Of a DNA stretch of 64,000 nucleotides, positions 1 through 9,781 are shown piece after piece. The stretch comes from an uncultured Clostridia bacterium (GTDB lineage: Bacteria > Bacillota > Clostridia > Oscillospirales > Acutalibacteraceae). The first letter of the stretch is position 1; each line of letters begins with the position of its first letter. The notes under the pieces were generated by a model, which saw only the letters and a list, made by a program, of their open reading frames with translations, had not been told where the DNA came from and did no database searches. The position numbers and the translations under genes were made by a program. The stretch lies in contig CANQGK010000007.1 of the NCBI GenBank assembly GCA_947623175.1, positions 1-64,000 of the forward strand, written 5' to 3'.

Positions 1-291
1 TGCGACCGCATTGCCGAGGGTGAAACCCGCAACTGCCAGGACTTAGCCGCACAAGAAAACTATAAAAAGAAAATGGCGGACAATGCCGCCATTCCCTTGT
101 ATCAAAAGTATTACAAGCGTTATGCTGCCCGTGTTCGTGTAAGGCAGATTAAAGAGCCCGATTTCAAGAAATGGAAATATCAAGCGATGACAAAGCGCGA
201 CGAATGCTCCGACGGCAAAATCACCCTTGCAGGGTTTGAAGAATGGCTCGAAGCCAGTTTTCCGAATAGGAAGAAGAAACGTAAGGCCTAA
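1..291 (+). CDS. C-terminal part of a mobile-element-associated protein (DUF6076-like), truncated by window start
   Basis: Frame open from base 1 (CDRIAEGETRNCQDLAAQENYKKKMADNAAIP...KWKYQAMTKRDECSDGKITLAGFEEWLEASFPNRKKKRKA*); resembles proteins common in TnpV-type elements. Confidence 0.5.
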   Translation, partial: CDRIAEGETRNCQDLAAQENYKKKMADNAAIPLYQKYYKRYAARVRVRQIKEPDFKKWKYQAMTKRDECSDGKITLAGFEEWLEASFPNRKKKRKA

Positions 292-457
292 ATTTGTAAA
301 TCTCAGCTGAAATCATCTAGGATTTTATGACGTTCACGCTATGTTGATAAAAGATCATATACTATTTTTATTGGACTCAATACAAACCATAACACATCGG
401 CGGAAAAAGCATAAAACTATTGCGATGCATAAGAAAATGCATCTTATCAAAAGTTCA

Positions 458-1729
458 TCAAATATACATATCACCACGGATAATGCTATCTAAACGTTCC
501 TGAACAATAGTGCCATCCGCTTCATCCCAAATGCTTTTAAGATTGTCTATGACCTTTTTATTTTCTTTATCCGACAAAAGCTCAGGAGCAGCAATGTAAA
601 GTAATATTAATTCAATTAATGTAGCGTTGCCCATAACCATTTTCTTAGCAACATCGTCCCAAATAATCTTTTTCCATAAACGATTTTGTATCCATAACAA
701 ATCCTTTGGAATTGAGTGTATTATTTCTGAATATGATGTTTGATATTTTTCTTTTATTCTCACCGCAACTCTAGCAAAAGGATACAATGCAATAGGTCTA
801 AAGAAAATGCAACCTCCGTCAGAATTTCTATATTCTCCCACTTTTGCATTAGGATTCTTTATCTCAGAACAATGATCTAATATAGCTTTCCAAAAGCATT
901 TGCATTCTTCGGTGAACGCTGCAATAATATTGTTAGATGGCCTATGCCTAATATACTCATTAATTTTCGCTCGTCCTCTAACAATTTTTTCTTCAAGACC
1001 AATAACATCTATATCCTTAACATATAACCATAGTAATTCTTTGTTGCATTCGTAATAAGTTATAATTGTTGTAAGTGCCATATCGTTAGTTTCTGGTATG
1101 GATTTGTTTTTTGAATCTAAAATTCTACCGTCAACGAACAAATCTGTATTATCTAACAAATTTCTAGAGGCGATTGCAACAACATCGTCTTCATCTAACG
1201 CAATAATATCTCTTAATGAAACAGGCTTTGCGTAGCGATTTAATGTGCTAAACATCCTTCTTGTTCTCTGCATACCCGTTTCATCTTTTGAATGGCCAAT
1301 AAAAATGACCGGAACTCGTTCTTCTTCCATTGTCGGATTATCTTCAATTGCTTTTTTAATGCCCGCAACGCGATGTTGACCATCTACAGGAAATATTTTG
1401 ACATCATCAGTTAAGGTGATAACCCCTAAGTTATAGTTATCTTCTCCTTGTTCGTCTTCGATCCTGATTTCATTCCATTTAGGCTGCCCGTCATATACTG
1501 CGAGTATTAACGAGTTGAAAAATCTTTCACTCTGAGTTTCTAAATAATTAGCAATACTTTTATAGTTTGAAGTAATGCTTCTTTGAATCATCCCGCTTAA
1601 TAAATCGGAATGATGAAGTTCATCATCAATCGGACGTACATAACGCGATACTTCTTTAAAACTAAGGGAACTTACATAGTAAAACCATATTCCCATTTTT
1701 GAACGAATTGCTGGTATTTTCAGTGACAT
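458..1729 (-). CDS. dndB: DndB-like DGQHR-domain protein of DNA phosphorothioation systems
   Basis: 423 aa with PVDGQHRVAGIKKAI motif and VPVIFIGH; lies at the end of a dnd-like operon. Confidence 0.8.
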   Translation of the reverse strand: MSLKIPAIRSKMGIWFYYVSSLSFKEVSRYVRPIDDELHHSDLLSGMIQRSITSNYKSIANYLETQSERFFNSLILAVYDGQPKWNEIRIEDEQGEDNYNLGVITLTDDVKIFPVDGQHRVAGIKKAIEDNPTMEEERVPVIFIGHSKDETGMQRTRRMFSTLNRYAKPVSLRDIIALDEDDVVAIASRNLLDNTDLFVDGRILDSKNKSIPETNDMALTTIITYYECNKELLWLYVKDIDVIGLEEKIVRGRAKINEYIRHRPSNNIIAAFTEECKCFWKAILDHCSEIKNPNAKVGEYRNSDGGCIFFRPIALYPFARVAVRIKEKYQTSYSEIIHSIPKDLLWIQNRLWKKIIWDDVAKKMVMGNATLIELILLYIAAPELLSDKENKKVIDNLKSIWDEADGTIVQERLDSIIRGDMYI

Positions 1730-1740
1730 AATAATTCTCC

Positions 1741-2265
1741 TTAAAACAGATTTTGTTCGGGTAAAGTATAGTGATCTGGTATCTGTGAATTCATTGGAGG
1801 TATAATCACTCTTAGCAATTCCCGTTCAACCTTGTCGATAAAATCATCTGTGTCATTGATAGGCAAATAATATAAATATAGGCCTCTACCCCAACGACTT
1901 ATCATACGAGCAACCTTAGGACGTGTATCATTTATATATGTGGCACATCTCTTACGAAGGCTATAGTTTGTTGCACGGTGAGCTCTCCCTATATACATAA
2001 TATATCTATGATTTTTCTGTATTATATCTGGTTTTAGCATGAATATGTATATGCCGCCACAATCGTTGGGAAGTTCGCATATACTATTGTTTACCGCTGT
2101 TCCATCTTCGTTTAAATATTTTATATATTTCCAACCAGATGATACAACTGCTTTTATTCCTTCATCCATAGTATCCCATTTATCAATATTTAATTCAAAG
2201 TCGACTTGGAACAATATCGACTCTTCAAATATATCTACATTTTGAGGCATAGCGATTACCACCAT
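1741..2265 (-). CDS. Small GIY-YIG nuclease-like protein
   Basis: GGIYIFMLKP...YIMYIGRAHRATNYSLRKRC...VERELLRVIIPPMNSQIPDH matches GIY...YIG, Arg, Glu and Asn core positions. Confidence 0.65.
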   Translation of the reverse strand: MVVIAMPQNVDIFEESILFQVDFELNIDKWDTMDEGIKAVVSSGWKYIKYLNEDGTAVNNSICELPNDCGGIYIFMLKPDIIQKNHRYIMYIGRAHRATNYSLRKRCATYINDTRPKVARMISRWGRGLYLYYLPINDTDDFIDKVERELLRVIIPPMNSQIPDHYTLPEQNLF

Positions 2266-2327
2266 AAATTAAATAATTATACATACCTTTTCATATATTG
2301 CTAGAATTACAGTCGTTCTGCATTTTT

Positions 2328-3392
2328 TCAATCATCAATACCATATCTATGTCGAAGTTTGCGAAGTGCATTAGCTTCAATCTGACGAACACGCTCTCTT
2401 GTAACACAGAATTTTTGACCGATTTCGTCAAGCGTATATTCATGGTCATAACTAATACCATAGCGAAGACGAAGCACCTCTTGTTCACGGTATGTAAGTT
2501 TTGATAGTTTTATTTGGAGGTCATCTGTGTCAAAGTTCCTTTCAACTAACGAAATCATATTTTCATACCCGATACCATCATCTGAGAACAACAACTCATT
2601 CTCTTCATTTTCCGACAATTCTTCAATGCTTTCATAAGGAGCAAGATAGTCAAATAACCGCCTCGCCTCAACTAAAGTACATTCAAGCTCGGTTGCGATG
2701 CTCTGCAAAAGTTCAATACCCGGCTCAGTTCTATCTTCAATATCGCCGAAATAATCTTCCATATTATCATAGATAGCGAAAAGCTTGTCTTTAATATGAA
2801 TCGGAAAATAAACTGACGGATTAAGGGTTGGAGCATCTCTCATTATGTACTGTCTTACCCATAGTGGAAAGTATGATGCGAAGTTTTCCTGACGGGCAGT
2901 TTCGTATTTATCTATCGATACATGAAGACCCAGCATAGCGTTCTGAATAGTTTCATCCAAGGGAAGATGATATCTTTTTGCGTGTACTAATGCGATTCTC
3001 ACAGCCACCTTCATATACATCTCAAAAATACGGTTCCGAGCATATGCATTTTTGAGTTTCACCTGCGGCATCAGATTCATCCACTCTCTGTGCTGTGGCG
3101 GTTTTATTCCACGAATGTATTCAATGAAGTCCGTGAAGGTATCATCTATCTCCAAAACCTCTGAAAACACTTCTTCGTAATCAACATTGCTTCTGTCGTA
3201 CTCGTTCTCTTCATCATCGATCAAGGCATCATCGCGAATAATGACACCTTTCGACAAAAGATGATCACAGATATACTCTACATCGAATAACGAAATTCCA
3301 TTCTCTTCAAGTACATCAAAGATATGATCTTCGGAGATAAAACCGTGCACGGTATATTCCTGATATAATTTTTCAATGATTCCCTCGTGCAC
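2328..3392 (-). CDS. Sigma-70-like protein with N-terminal region 1.1-like part, region 2 and region 4
   Basis: LTYREQEVLRLRYGIS...YTLDEIGQKFCVTRERVRQIEANALRKLRHR is a canonical region 4; SYFPLWVRQYIMRD resembles region 2.4. Confidence 0.8.
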   Translation of the reverse strand: MHEGIIEKLYQEYTVHGFISEDHIFDVLEENGISLFDVEYICDHLLSKGVIIRDDALIDDEENEYDRSNVDYEEVFSEVLEIDDTFTDFIEYIRGIKPPQHREWMNLMPQVKLKNAYARNRIFEMYMKVAVRIALVHAKRYHLPLDETIQNAMLGLHVSIDKYETARQENFASYFPLWVRQYIMRDAPTLNPSVYFPIHIKDKLFAIYDNMEDYFGDIEDRTEPGIELLQSIATELECTLVEARRLFDYLAPYESIEELSENEENELLFSDDGIGYENMISLVERNFDTDDLQIKLSKLTYREQEVLRLRYGISYDHEYTLDEIGQKFCVTRERVRQIEANALRKLRHRYGIDD

Positions 3393-3422
3393 GGTTTCAC
3401 CCCCCTTTCGTACCTCATGTGA

Positions 3423-3956
3423 TTAATTCTTTGCTAACTGGCACAGATCAACAATACTCTCGGTTGTAACCGACTCGTTGTACCTCTCATCAAACTCTTC
3501 CATAAAGTCGTAGAGATTTGTCAAATAATCTTCAGCACTTCTTGCAGGTTCAATCAATTTTTCAAAAAGTACCTCAACACCGCCTCTAACATAGTTTTCG
3601 TAGAGTTCTTCGTCCGGTGCTGCCTTTTCTTGTCCGTAATAACGGAAGGCCTTGTTGATTCGCTCGTTAAAATCAGGTTCGTTCTTTTCGTCAAGCAACA
3701 TAATCAATCGATAGTTAAAAACCAGGTTCTGCTGCTCTTTTATAAGCTTGTCCGGGAATATCTTAGTTGCATCTCCGGTCTTATCAAGCTCTGCTTTTCT
3801 CTGATATAAAAAGCCGATAATAGGAGCAATCGCATAAACATCATAGTTGGTATTGAAGAGCTTATGATGCTTATCGTCATATTCCGCCGTAAGTTTCACA
3901 ACATATTCAGCGTGTTTTCCTCTAAAAGAATATTCTTTATCAAACATCATTCTCAC
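3423..3956 (-). CDS. Uncharacterised 177-aa protein in dnd-like operon
   Basis: Start overlaps the stop of the dndD-like gene; no recognisable catalytic motif. Confidence 0.7.
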   Translation of the reverse strand: MRMMFDKEYSFRGKHAEYVVKLTAEYDDKHHKLFNTNYDVYAIAPIIGFLYQRKAELDKTGDATKIFPDKLIKEQQNLVFNYRLIMLLDEKNEPDFNERINKAFRYYGQEKAAPDEELYENYVRGGVEVLFEKLIEPARSAEDYLTNLYDFMEEFDERYNESVTTESIVDLCQLAKN

Positions 3957-5938
3957 CTCGTAACCAAATTAGTTTCAAATTCGTTCTTCTTATCAAATTC
4001 AAAACGGCTGCCAACCTTATCGCCCATATAGGTTTCTGCTAGTTCACCGTCAGTATCCTTAATGAAAATTATAACCTGCTCTGCAACCTTGGGAAGCGCA
4101 TCACAAACAGTACGGATATGTGTCTTATCAAATGCAGAAAGCGGAGCATCCATCACAAGTGGATAAGGCTCGGACACAAGCATTTCATTTTCAGGATTCT
4201 GACTCTGACGAGCCATTTTGATAACACCGGCAATAAATGCAAAGATAACCGAAATACTCTGAGCTGTGGATGTCTCAACGTCCTCATTAACACCCTCAAA
4301 CTCGTTGACGATAACCTGAATGTTGTACTTCTCATCAATACTGAGAGAGAACCCACCGTTATAAATGCTCTTGAATATTTCGTTGACTGTTTGCTCAAGT
4401 TGCTGCCTGGTTTCGGTTTCCTTTTCCTGATAGAGAGAAAGCAGTGTAGCGTACATATACTGAGCATATGCCTTATAAACTTCAATCTTACGGTTGTTCT
4501 CATCCTTCAATGAGAGTTCCTTACGTTCAATTTCTCTGCGCTCTTTATCTCTTTCAAGCAGAGCCTGATTACGGTCAAGGTCTCGTCTTTCAACAGAAAG
4601 ATTGCGAAGTGCTCTTTCATAGGTGCTTAAACGCGCCTGTAACTCACCAACATTTTTCATCTTTTCTAGTTTCTCACGAATAATGTTGATTTGATTCTGG
4701 TATCCGGTGTATGTATTATCAAACTCTCTGATGAAGCCAAACTTAGTAGAAATATCCTCAAAGAGTGTATCAGAACTCTTGCACCTTAGTTCGCACTCAC
4801 GAACAAACTGGCCGATTGATGTGCCGATAGACTGCGGCGGAATAAACTCAAGCAGGTCATTTAATTCCTTGTATGCTTCATTACCGAATTCAATATCGGC
4901 ACCGCAAATGCACTTTTTACGCTTAATAAGAAATTCAATAGTCTTAGCATGGATATAAGGAATACCTGTGTCAATCTTATCTGCAGCAGCAAGTTGAGAA
5001 AGAGCGTCGCTCATCATCTTCTTGGCAAAATAAGAATGCGCATTATTGTTAAACACTTTTAGCAGTGAATCCTCACTGGAAGCTTTTTTTGCAACCAGTT
5101 CTTTTATCTTTCGAACAAGCTCGTCACGTTCTTTTGCAAGAATCTCACTATCCTTGTTTAGACGAATTTCTTCCTCAAGCTCTGCCTTCTTATCTGTAGC
5201 AATAGCTTCTTCGCCGTCAATAGCAGCAAGTCTTTCTTCAATGGCACGAAGTTTTTCTTCGTACTCTTCAATTTCCTTGGTATACTGAGCTATCTTACTG
5301 TCACTCTTAGTGTCATAACTCTCGTTGTACATCTTGATAACCGAGTTACGGCCACCAAGATGGTCAAGCGCAGATTGAAACGCACTAAGACCGAGAAGAC
5401 TGCGAACTGCTTGGGCAAATTCAGCACTCTTGCCTTTACGGATTTCCTTACTCATATTGCCTATTCGCTCACCATCAAAGAAGAAATACTTTGAAAGTTC
5501 TTTAGGAAGAATTTCCTTCATACGTAGTTCCGTTTCCCCATCGGGAACATACTCACGTTGGCCGTCAGCGTTCTTGTAAGCAATCTTGAAGGTGGTCTGG
5601 TTATGTCTTCTGATAGAACCGGAATTATCCTTTGAATAAAGCTGCTCACGGATACAAAGATATTCGATATTATTGTGTTGAAGTGCCAACTCTACACGGA
5701 CCTTCTCCTCGTTTCCCGGTAGCATCGATTGTGCAGTTGCCTTGCATAGCATAGACTTGTCATCGAAGTCAGTGTCCCCATAAAGGCACCAGGTAAATGC
5801 TTGAGCAAGAGTAGTTTTACCGGAGCCGTTTTCACCCATAATTACGGTTACATTACGAACCGGATCGGTTGAGAAGGTAATCTCCTGTTCACCTTTGAAT
5901 TGGCGGAAGTCCTTCAGCTTTAACGATTTTAATAGCAT
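3953..5938 (-). CDS. dndD: DndD-like SMC/Rad50-type ATPase
   Basis: MLLKSLKLKDFRQFKGEQEITF...VTVIMGENGSGKTTLAQAF (Walker A), coiled coil, CxC hinge (KRKKCICGAD), PLVMDAPLSAFD (Walker B). Confidence 0.8.
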   Translation of the reverse strand: MLLKSLKLKDFRQFKGEQEITFSTDPVRNVTVIMGENGSGKTTLAQAFTWCLYGDTDFDDKSMLCKATAQSMLPGNEEKVRVELALQHNNIEYLCIREQLYSKDNSGSIRRHNQTTFKIAYKNADGQREYVPDGETELRMKEILPKELSKYFFFDGERIGNMSKEIRKGKSAEFAQAVRSLLGLSAFQSALDHLGGRNSVIKMYNESYDTKSDSKIAQYTKEIEEYEEKLRAIEERLAAIDGEEAIATDKKAELEEEIRLNKDSEILAKERDELVRKIKELVAKKASSEDSLLKVFNNNAHSYFAKKMMSDALSQLAAADKIDTGIPYIHAKTIEFLIKRKKCICGADIEFGNEAYKELNDLLEFIPPQSIGTSIGQFVRECELRCKSSDTLFEDISTKFGFIREFDNTYTGYQNQINIIREKLEKMKNVGELQARLSTYERALRNLSVERRDLDRNQALLERDKERREIERKELSLKDENNRKIEVYKAYAQYMYATLLSLYQEKETETRQQLEQTVNEIFKSIYNGGFSLSIDEKYNIQVIVNEFEGVNEDVETSTAQSISVIFAFIAGVIKMARQSQNPENEMLVSEPYPLVMDAPLSAFDKTHIRTVCDALPKVAEQVIIFIKDTDGELAETYMGDKVGSRFEFDKKNEFETNLVTR

Positions 5939-6111
5939 TGTACTTCCTCCTCAATCATCTTTTTTATTTTCTTTGCCATCTCAGTATCATTGAACTGCTT
6001 TGTCTTGATATTCGTTTTTTCACGAACGATTATGCGTTGCAGCATACGCTGTGCCTTTTGAACATCTATTTCAACACCGTTCACTTCCATTTTTTCAGAA
6101 GCCATAGCCAT
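5929..6111 (-). CDS. 60-aa uncharacterised protein in dnd-like operon
   Basis: Overlaps both neighbouring genes in the operon. Confidence 0.55.
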   Translation of the reverse strand: MAMASEKMEVNGVEIDVQKAQRMLQRIIVREKTNIKTKQFNDTEMAKKIKKMIEEEVQCY

Positions 6112-8302
6112 AATCCTCCTCTTCGTTATTCCAATTTAATTCTTGTATTCCATATGCATCCTTAATCTCATCAATGAGACTTGCGGATTCAACCATATTA
6201 ACAGCAATACGGGAAAACTCCTCAGCTCTCCTCAATTCATTTTTTACAAGTGTTGAATTCCGTTTGACCTGCGTCTCTGTCAGCGAGGTTACCGACTCGG
6301 TATCGTATGGCAAGGTGATGAAATCATAAATTTCCGCATATTCCTTGCCCTCTGCTAGTCTCAGCACACGACCGCGTCTTTGGATATACTCCTTAGGGTT
6401 GGTCGTACTTGCTAAAATGAACGCCGTTTTTATCTTCGGTATGTTGACACCTTCATCAAGACATTTAATGGCGATAAGAACCTTCAATGTATCACCGGCA
6501 GAGAATTCCCGTTTGAGAACCTCACGCTCTTCAACACTTTCCTTTGATGTAAACTGTGACACTTCCATACCGAGCTTATTGCCCAGCAGGTCGGTCACTG
6601 CATCAATCTGTCTGATATCCTCACTGTCAACATCAGTACGGTCTTGATTTTGCTCAAGTCCTTTAGTCGCACCGCAATAAACAAGAATGTGTTTATCGTG
6701 GATATACGGATGAATAACCTCTTCGAGCATTGTCAACTTGTTCTTTGCACCGGCAACGATTCGAGAACGCTTAAGTGCAAGTTTTTCTCCCCTGCTGCTT
6801 AGCTTCATCTTGCCGTTCTTACCCTTCATAATACACTTTCCGATTTCATAACTGAGATTATCGTATGCCTCAAGTTCTTCCGCGGTAAGTGTAACAACGA
6901 TGGGATAGTATTTATACTTAGTTAGTTTCTTCTCTTCAATTGCTCGGTCAAGAGTATATTCAATACACTTCTCGCCGAAGAAATCATATAGTTTAGCCGT
7001 TCCCTCCTCGTCATTATGCCGGTCGAGGGTTGCTGACAATGCTAAACGGTATTTGTAATTATCATAGAGCAGACAACTTAAGTACGGCGCGCCGAAGTTA
7101 TGAGCTTCGTCTACCATTAAGAGTGTGTCCGACTTTATCTTTGCTAACTGAGTTTGAACATAGTCAGAACTGAAGGTTGCATTGGTGCAGATAAAGCAGA
7201 AGAATTCTTTTCCTCTCACCTTTAACTTTTGGTCTCGGATTGCATCCTTCAAACGCTTTGGCCAATCCTTTTGCGAGGAATCACTATATCCGATTATCGG
7301 GTCAATATTGAACTTTAAAATATCCTCTACCCATTGCTCGACAAGGTGCTGATAAGGACAGACAATAATTGCTGCCAGCTTATGCCCTATATTCTTGCTC
7401 AGGGTTGTCAGAGCTCCAAGTCCCGTATAGGTCTTACCGGTACCGGTGGCCATATCAAAGATACCCCTATAATCACGCTTCTGCCATTCATTAATGGCTT
7501 CATCCTGATAATCATGCAGTTTGAACCACTCAGGAAATTTTGGACCGTATTCTGTATAGATACCCAAATCCGTATGCAAAACTGTATCGATATCAGGTGC
7601 GTATTCCTTTTTATCAATCTCAAAGTCCGGTACAGAGCGTTTATACTTTTCAATGATTTCTTGCTTCAATTCGGGGAAATCGATTATCTTGATATTCGGC
7701 TCGGTATCATTCCAAATAGATGCAAAGGCATTTTCCTTTGCAATCACTCGATCCTCTTCGTCCTTCCAAGAACAGTAAACATCTATAGTTTCATAGTTGA
7801 GAGTCATTGCTGTAGCCGACTCATTCATAGACCCTGCAAATGCAACTCTGTTCCCTTCCTCGTCAGTGATAATTCCCATCTTCTCATGGTACATTCCCAT
7901 ACGGTCGGAGTCCTCGGTAAAGGCAATCTTGATATCCAGAACATTGTCAGAAATAAGGTTTGCCAAAAGATTTAGTCTTGCCTTTTCAAAAGGCGTCTTA
8001 CCTTCTGTCATTTCTCTGCGGATTGCTTCCTTAACAACCTGATCTCTCATTGCATATCCGCTTTTAATTGCCTCGATGTCTTCATCAGACAGATACGGAG
8101 ATGCAACTAACTGGATTTTACCACCATTCTTTGCAAGTTCAGATATACCCTTCGATATCTCTACCAAAGAAGAAGAGGAGAAAAAACCAACTGCTCTTTG
8201 ATATTTTACGGCTTGGCTAAGTAATGGAATATAAAAGTCCTTTGCAACACTGTCGAGCAGAGAACGATATTCTTTTTTTATATCGAGTTCCTGAAAACTC
8301 AC
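6095..8302 (-). CDS. Phosphorothioation-system restriction-type helicase with N-terminal PLD-like nuclease domain
   Basis: YHEKMGIITDEEGNRVAFAGSMNES (PLD HxK...GS-N-E), FDMATGTGKTYTG (Walker A), MVDEAHNFGAP (DEAH), IQRRGRVLR motif VI. Confidence 0.8.
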   Translation of the reverse strand: MSFQELDIKKEYRSLLDSVAKDFYIPLLSQAVKYQRAVGFFSSSSLVEISKGISELAKNGGKIQLVASPYLSDEDIEAIKSGYAMRDQVVKEAIRREMTEGKTPFEKARLNLLANLISDNVLDIKIAFTEDSDRMGMYHEKMGIITDEEGNRVAFAGSMNESATAMTLNYETIDVYCSWKDEEDRVIAKENAFASIWNDTEPNIKIIDFPELKQEIIEKYKRSVPDFEIDKKEYAPDIDTVLHTDLGIYTEYGPKFPEWFKLHDYQDEAINEWQKRDYRGIFDMATGTGKTYTGLGALTTLSKNIGHKLAAIIVCPYQHLVEQWVEDILKFNIDPIIGYSDSSQKDWPKRLKDAIRDQKLKVRGKEFFCFICTNATFSSDYVQTQLAKIKSDTLLMVDEAHNFGAPYLSCLLYDNYKYRLALSATLDRHNDEEGTAKLYDFFGEKCIEYTLDRAIEEKKLTKYKYYPIVVTLTAEELEAYDNLSYEIGKCIMKGKNGKMKLSSRGEKLALKRSRIVAGAKNKLTMLEEVIHPYIHDKHILVYCGATKGLEQNQDRTDVDSEDIRQIDAVTDLLGNKLGMEVSQFTSKESVEEREVLKREFSAGDTLKVLIAIKCLDEGVNIPKIKTAFILASTTNPKEYIQRRGRVLRLAEGKEYAEIYDFITLPYDTESVTSLTETQVKRNSTLVKNELRRAEEFSRIAVNMVESASLIDEIKDAYGIQELNWNNEEEDYGYGF

Positions 8303-8306
8303 AGCA

Positions 8307-8597
8307 TCACACCACCTTATGCTTATATTCGGCTAATGTCGGAAATCTACTTCCGTTTGAAAATTCATAATACTTGCGAAGAGCATTTGAATTATTACCG
8401 TTATGATCGTTTGTTTCCTGCTTAACTCTAATAAGCGTTTCATACATCTTATCATCATCGGAAACAATCACATCAAGATCTACGCCAAGTTCTCTTTCAA
8501 TTAGTCTTGCCTTACTGAGTCTTGAATTGACGGCCTTCATTTTGCTCTTAATTGATTCATCAGACAGCAAGTATTCTTCAAAATCTCTTTCTCTCAT
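8307..8597 (-). CDS. 96-aa uncharacterised protein in dnd-like operon
   Basis: Tightly spaced between helicase and cysteine desulfurase genes. Confidence 0.6.
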   Translation of the reverse strand: MRERDFEEYLLSDESIKSKMKAVNSRLSKARLIERELGVDLDVIVSDDDKMYETLIRVKQETNDHNGNNSNALRKYYEFSNGSRFPTLAEYKHKVV

Positions 8598-8605
8598 ATA
8601 CTCAC

Positions 8606-9781
8606 CTATGAATTCAATTCAATATAATCGAGCGCAGCTTCTAAAACATCAAAGTCTTCATCAGTGTTAAAGTAGCTTACGCTGAATCTAACAGTTCCTG
8701 AAGGAAAAGTACCAATGAATTTATGTGCAGTCGGTGCACAGTGAAGTCCGGTTCTGACAGCAACATTCTGTTCGCTGAGAATCTGCCCTATATTATCGCT
8801 ACCATATCCATCAAACAAACACGAAACGACACCTATCGACTCTGCATCGATAGTATCAATAATCCTGATATTCTCATACCTTGAAAGAAGTTCAACAAGA
8901 CGCTTAAAGTTTTCCTGCTCTTTCTCATAGATATTTTGAATACCTGTTTCTTTAATCCATTTAAGAGAGGCATTTAATCCTGCAACGGCAGCAATATCAG
9001 GACTTGCAACCTCATATCGCTCCGGAACACTTTCCGGTAACGCTTGATTAGCAGATTCCACACCGGTACCGCCAAACAAAAGCGGTTGAGGTTTTATTGC
9101 AAAACTGCTGATAACACCTGCAACGCCAAGCGGCGAGTACAATGTCTTATGTCCTGCAAACACGGCAAAATCTATATCCTCACCACTTAGGTCGGTATCA
9201 ACAAGGCCCGCTGTTTGGCACATATCAACGATATTAATAGACCCAAACTCTTTTGATAGGTGACAAAGCTCCTTAATCGGAGATACCACACCGCAGACAT
9301 TACTCGCATGGCTTACTACCATCCAATTAGGCTTTTTCTCAGCAAACTGATTACGAATCCTTGCAATATCATAGGTCATTGTCACCTTGTCAAAACAGAG
9401 CGTTTCAACCTGAATATCATACATCGACTGCAAATGATAAAGAACACGGGTAACTGCATTATGCTCAAAAGGAGAAATGTAAACCGTGTAGTTATCGTTA
9501 ATAAGCAATCCTCTTAGAATAAGGTTTATTGCCTCTGTTGCAGTATGAGTATAAACAACATTCTTTGCAGGACAATGAAACAGTTCTAAAAGCAGTTCTC
9601 TTGTTTCCTGAACGAGAGCCGATGCTCTGGAAGCGAGCTTATGCTGACCCCTGCCAACATTCACGCCGCACTCACGGTAGAATTGATCTGTAAAATTATA
9701 TACGCATTCCGGTTTCGGAAATGTTGTTGCAGCATTATCAAAGTATGCCACCTTTTCCATGCATCTCACTCCTTTCAACAA
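8606..9781 (-). CDS. dndA: DndA/IscS-like cysteine desulfurase (start possibly 9760, MEKVAYFDNAATT)
   Basis: YFDNAATTFPKPE; FAGHKTLYSPLGVAG PLP lysine region; VRTGLHCAP. Confidence 0.8.
   Translation of the reverse strand: MLKGVRCMEKVAYFDNAATTFPKPECVYNFTDQFYRECGVNVGRGQHKLASRASALVQETRELLLELFHCPAKNVVYTHTATEAINLILRGLLINDNYTVYISPFEHNAVTRVLYHLQSMYDIQVETLCFDKVTMTYDIARIRNQFAEKKPNWMVVSHASNVCGVVSPIKELCHLSKEFGSINIVDMCQTAGLVDTDLSGEDIDFAVFAGHKTLYSPLGVAGVISSFAIKPQPLLFGGTGVESANQALPESVPERYEVASPDIAAVAGLNASLKWIKETGIQNIYEKEQENFKRLVELLSRYENIRIIDTIDAESIGVVSCLFDGYGSDNIGQILSEQNVAVRTGLHCAPTAHKFIGTFPSGTVRFSVSYFNTDEDFDVLEAALDYIELNS

Noticed and set aside
424-443. GATGCAT/ATGCATC inverted repeat after dndB
   Set aside because: Short stem with no clear T-run; not confident as a terminator.
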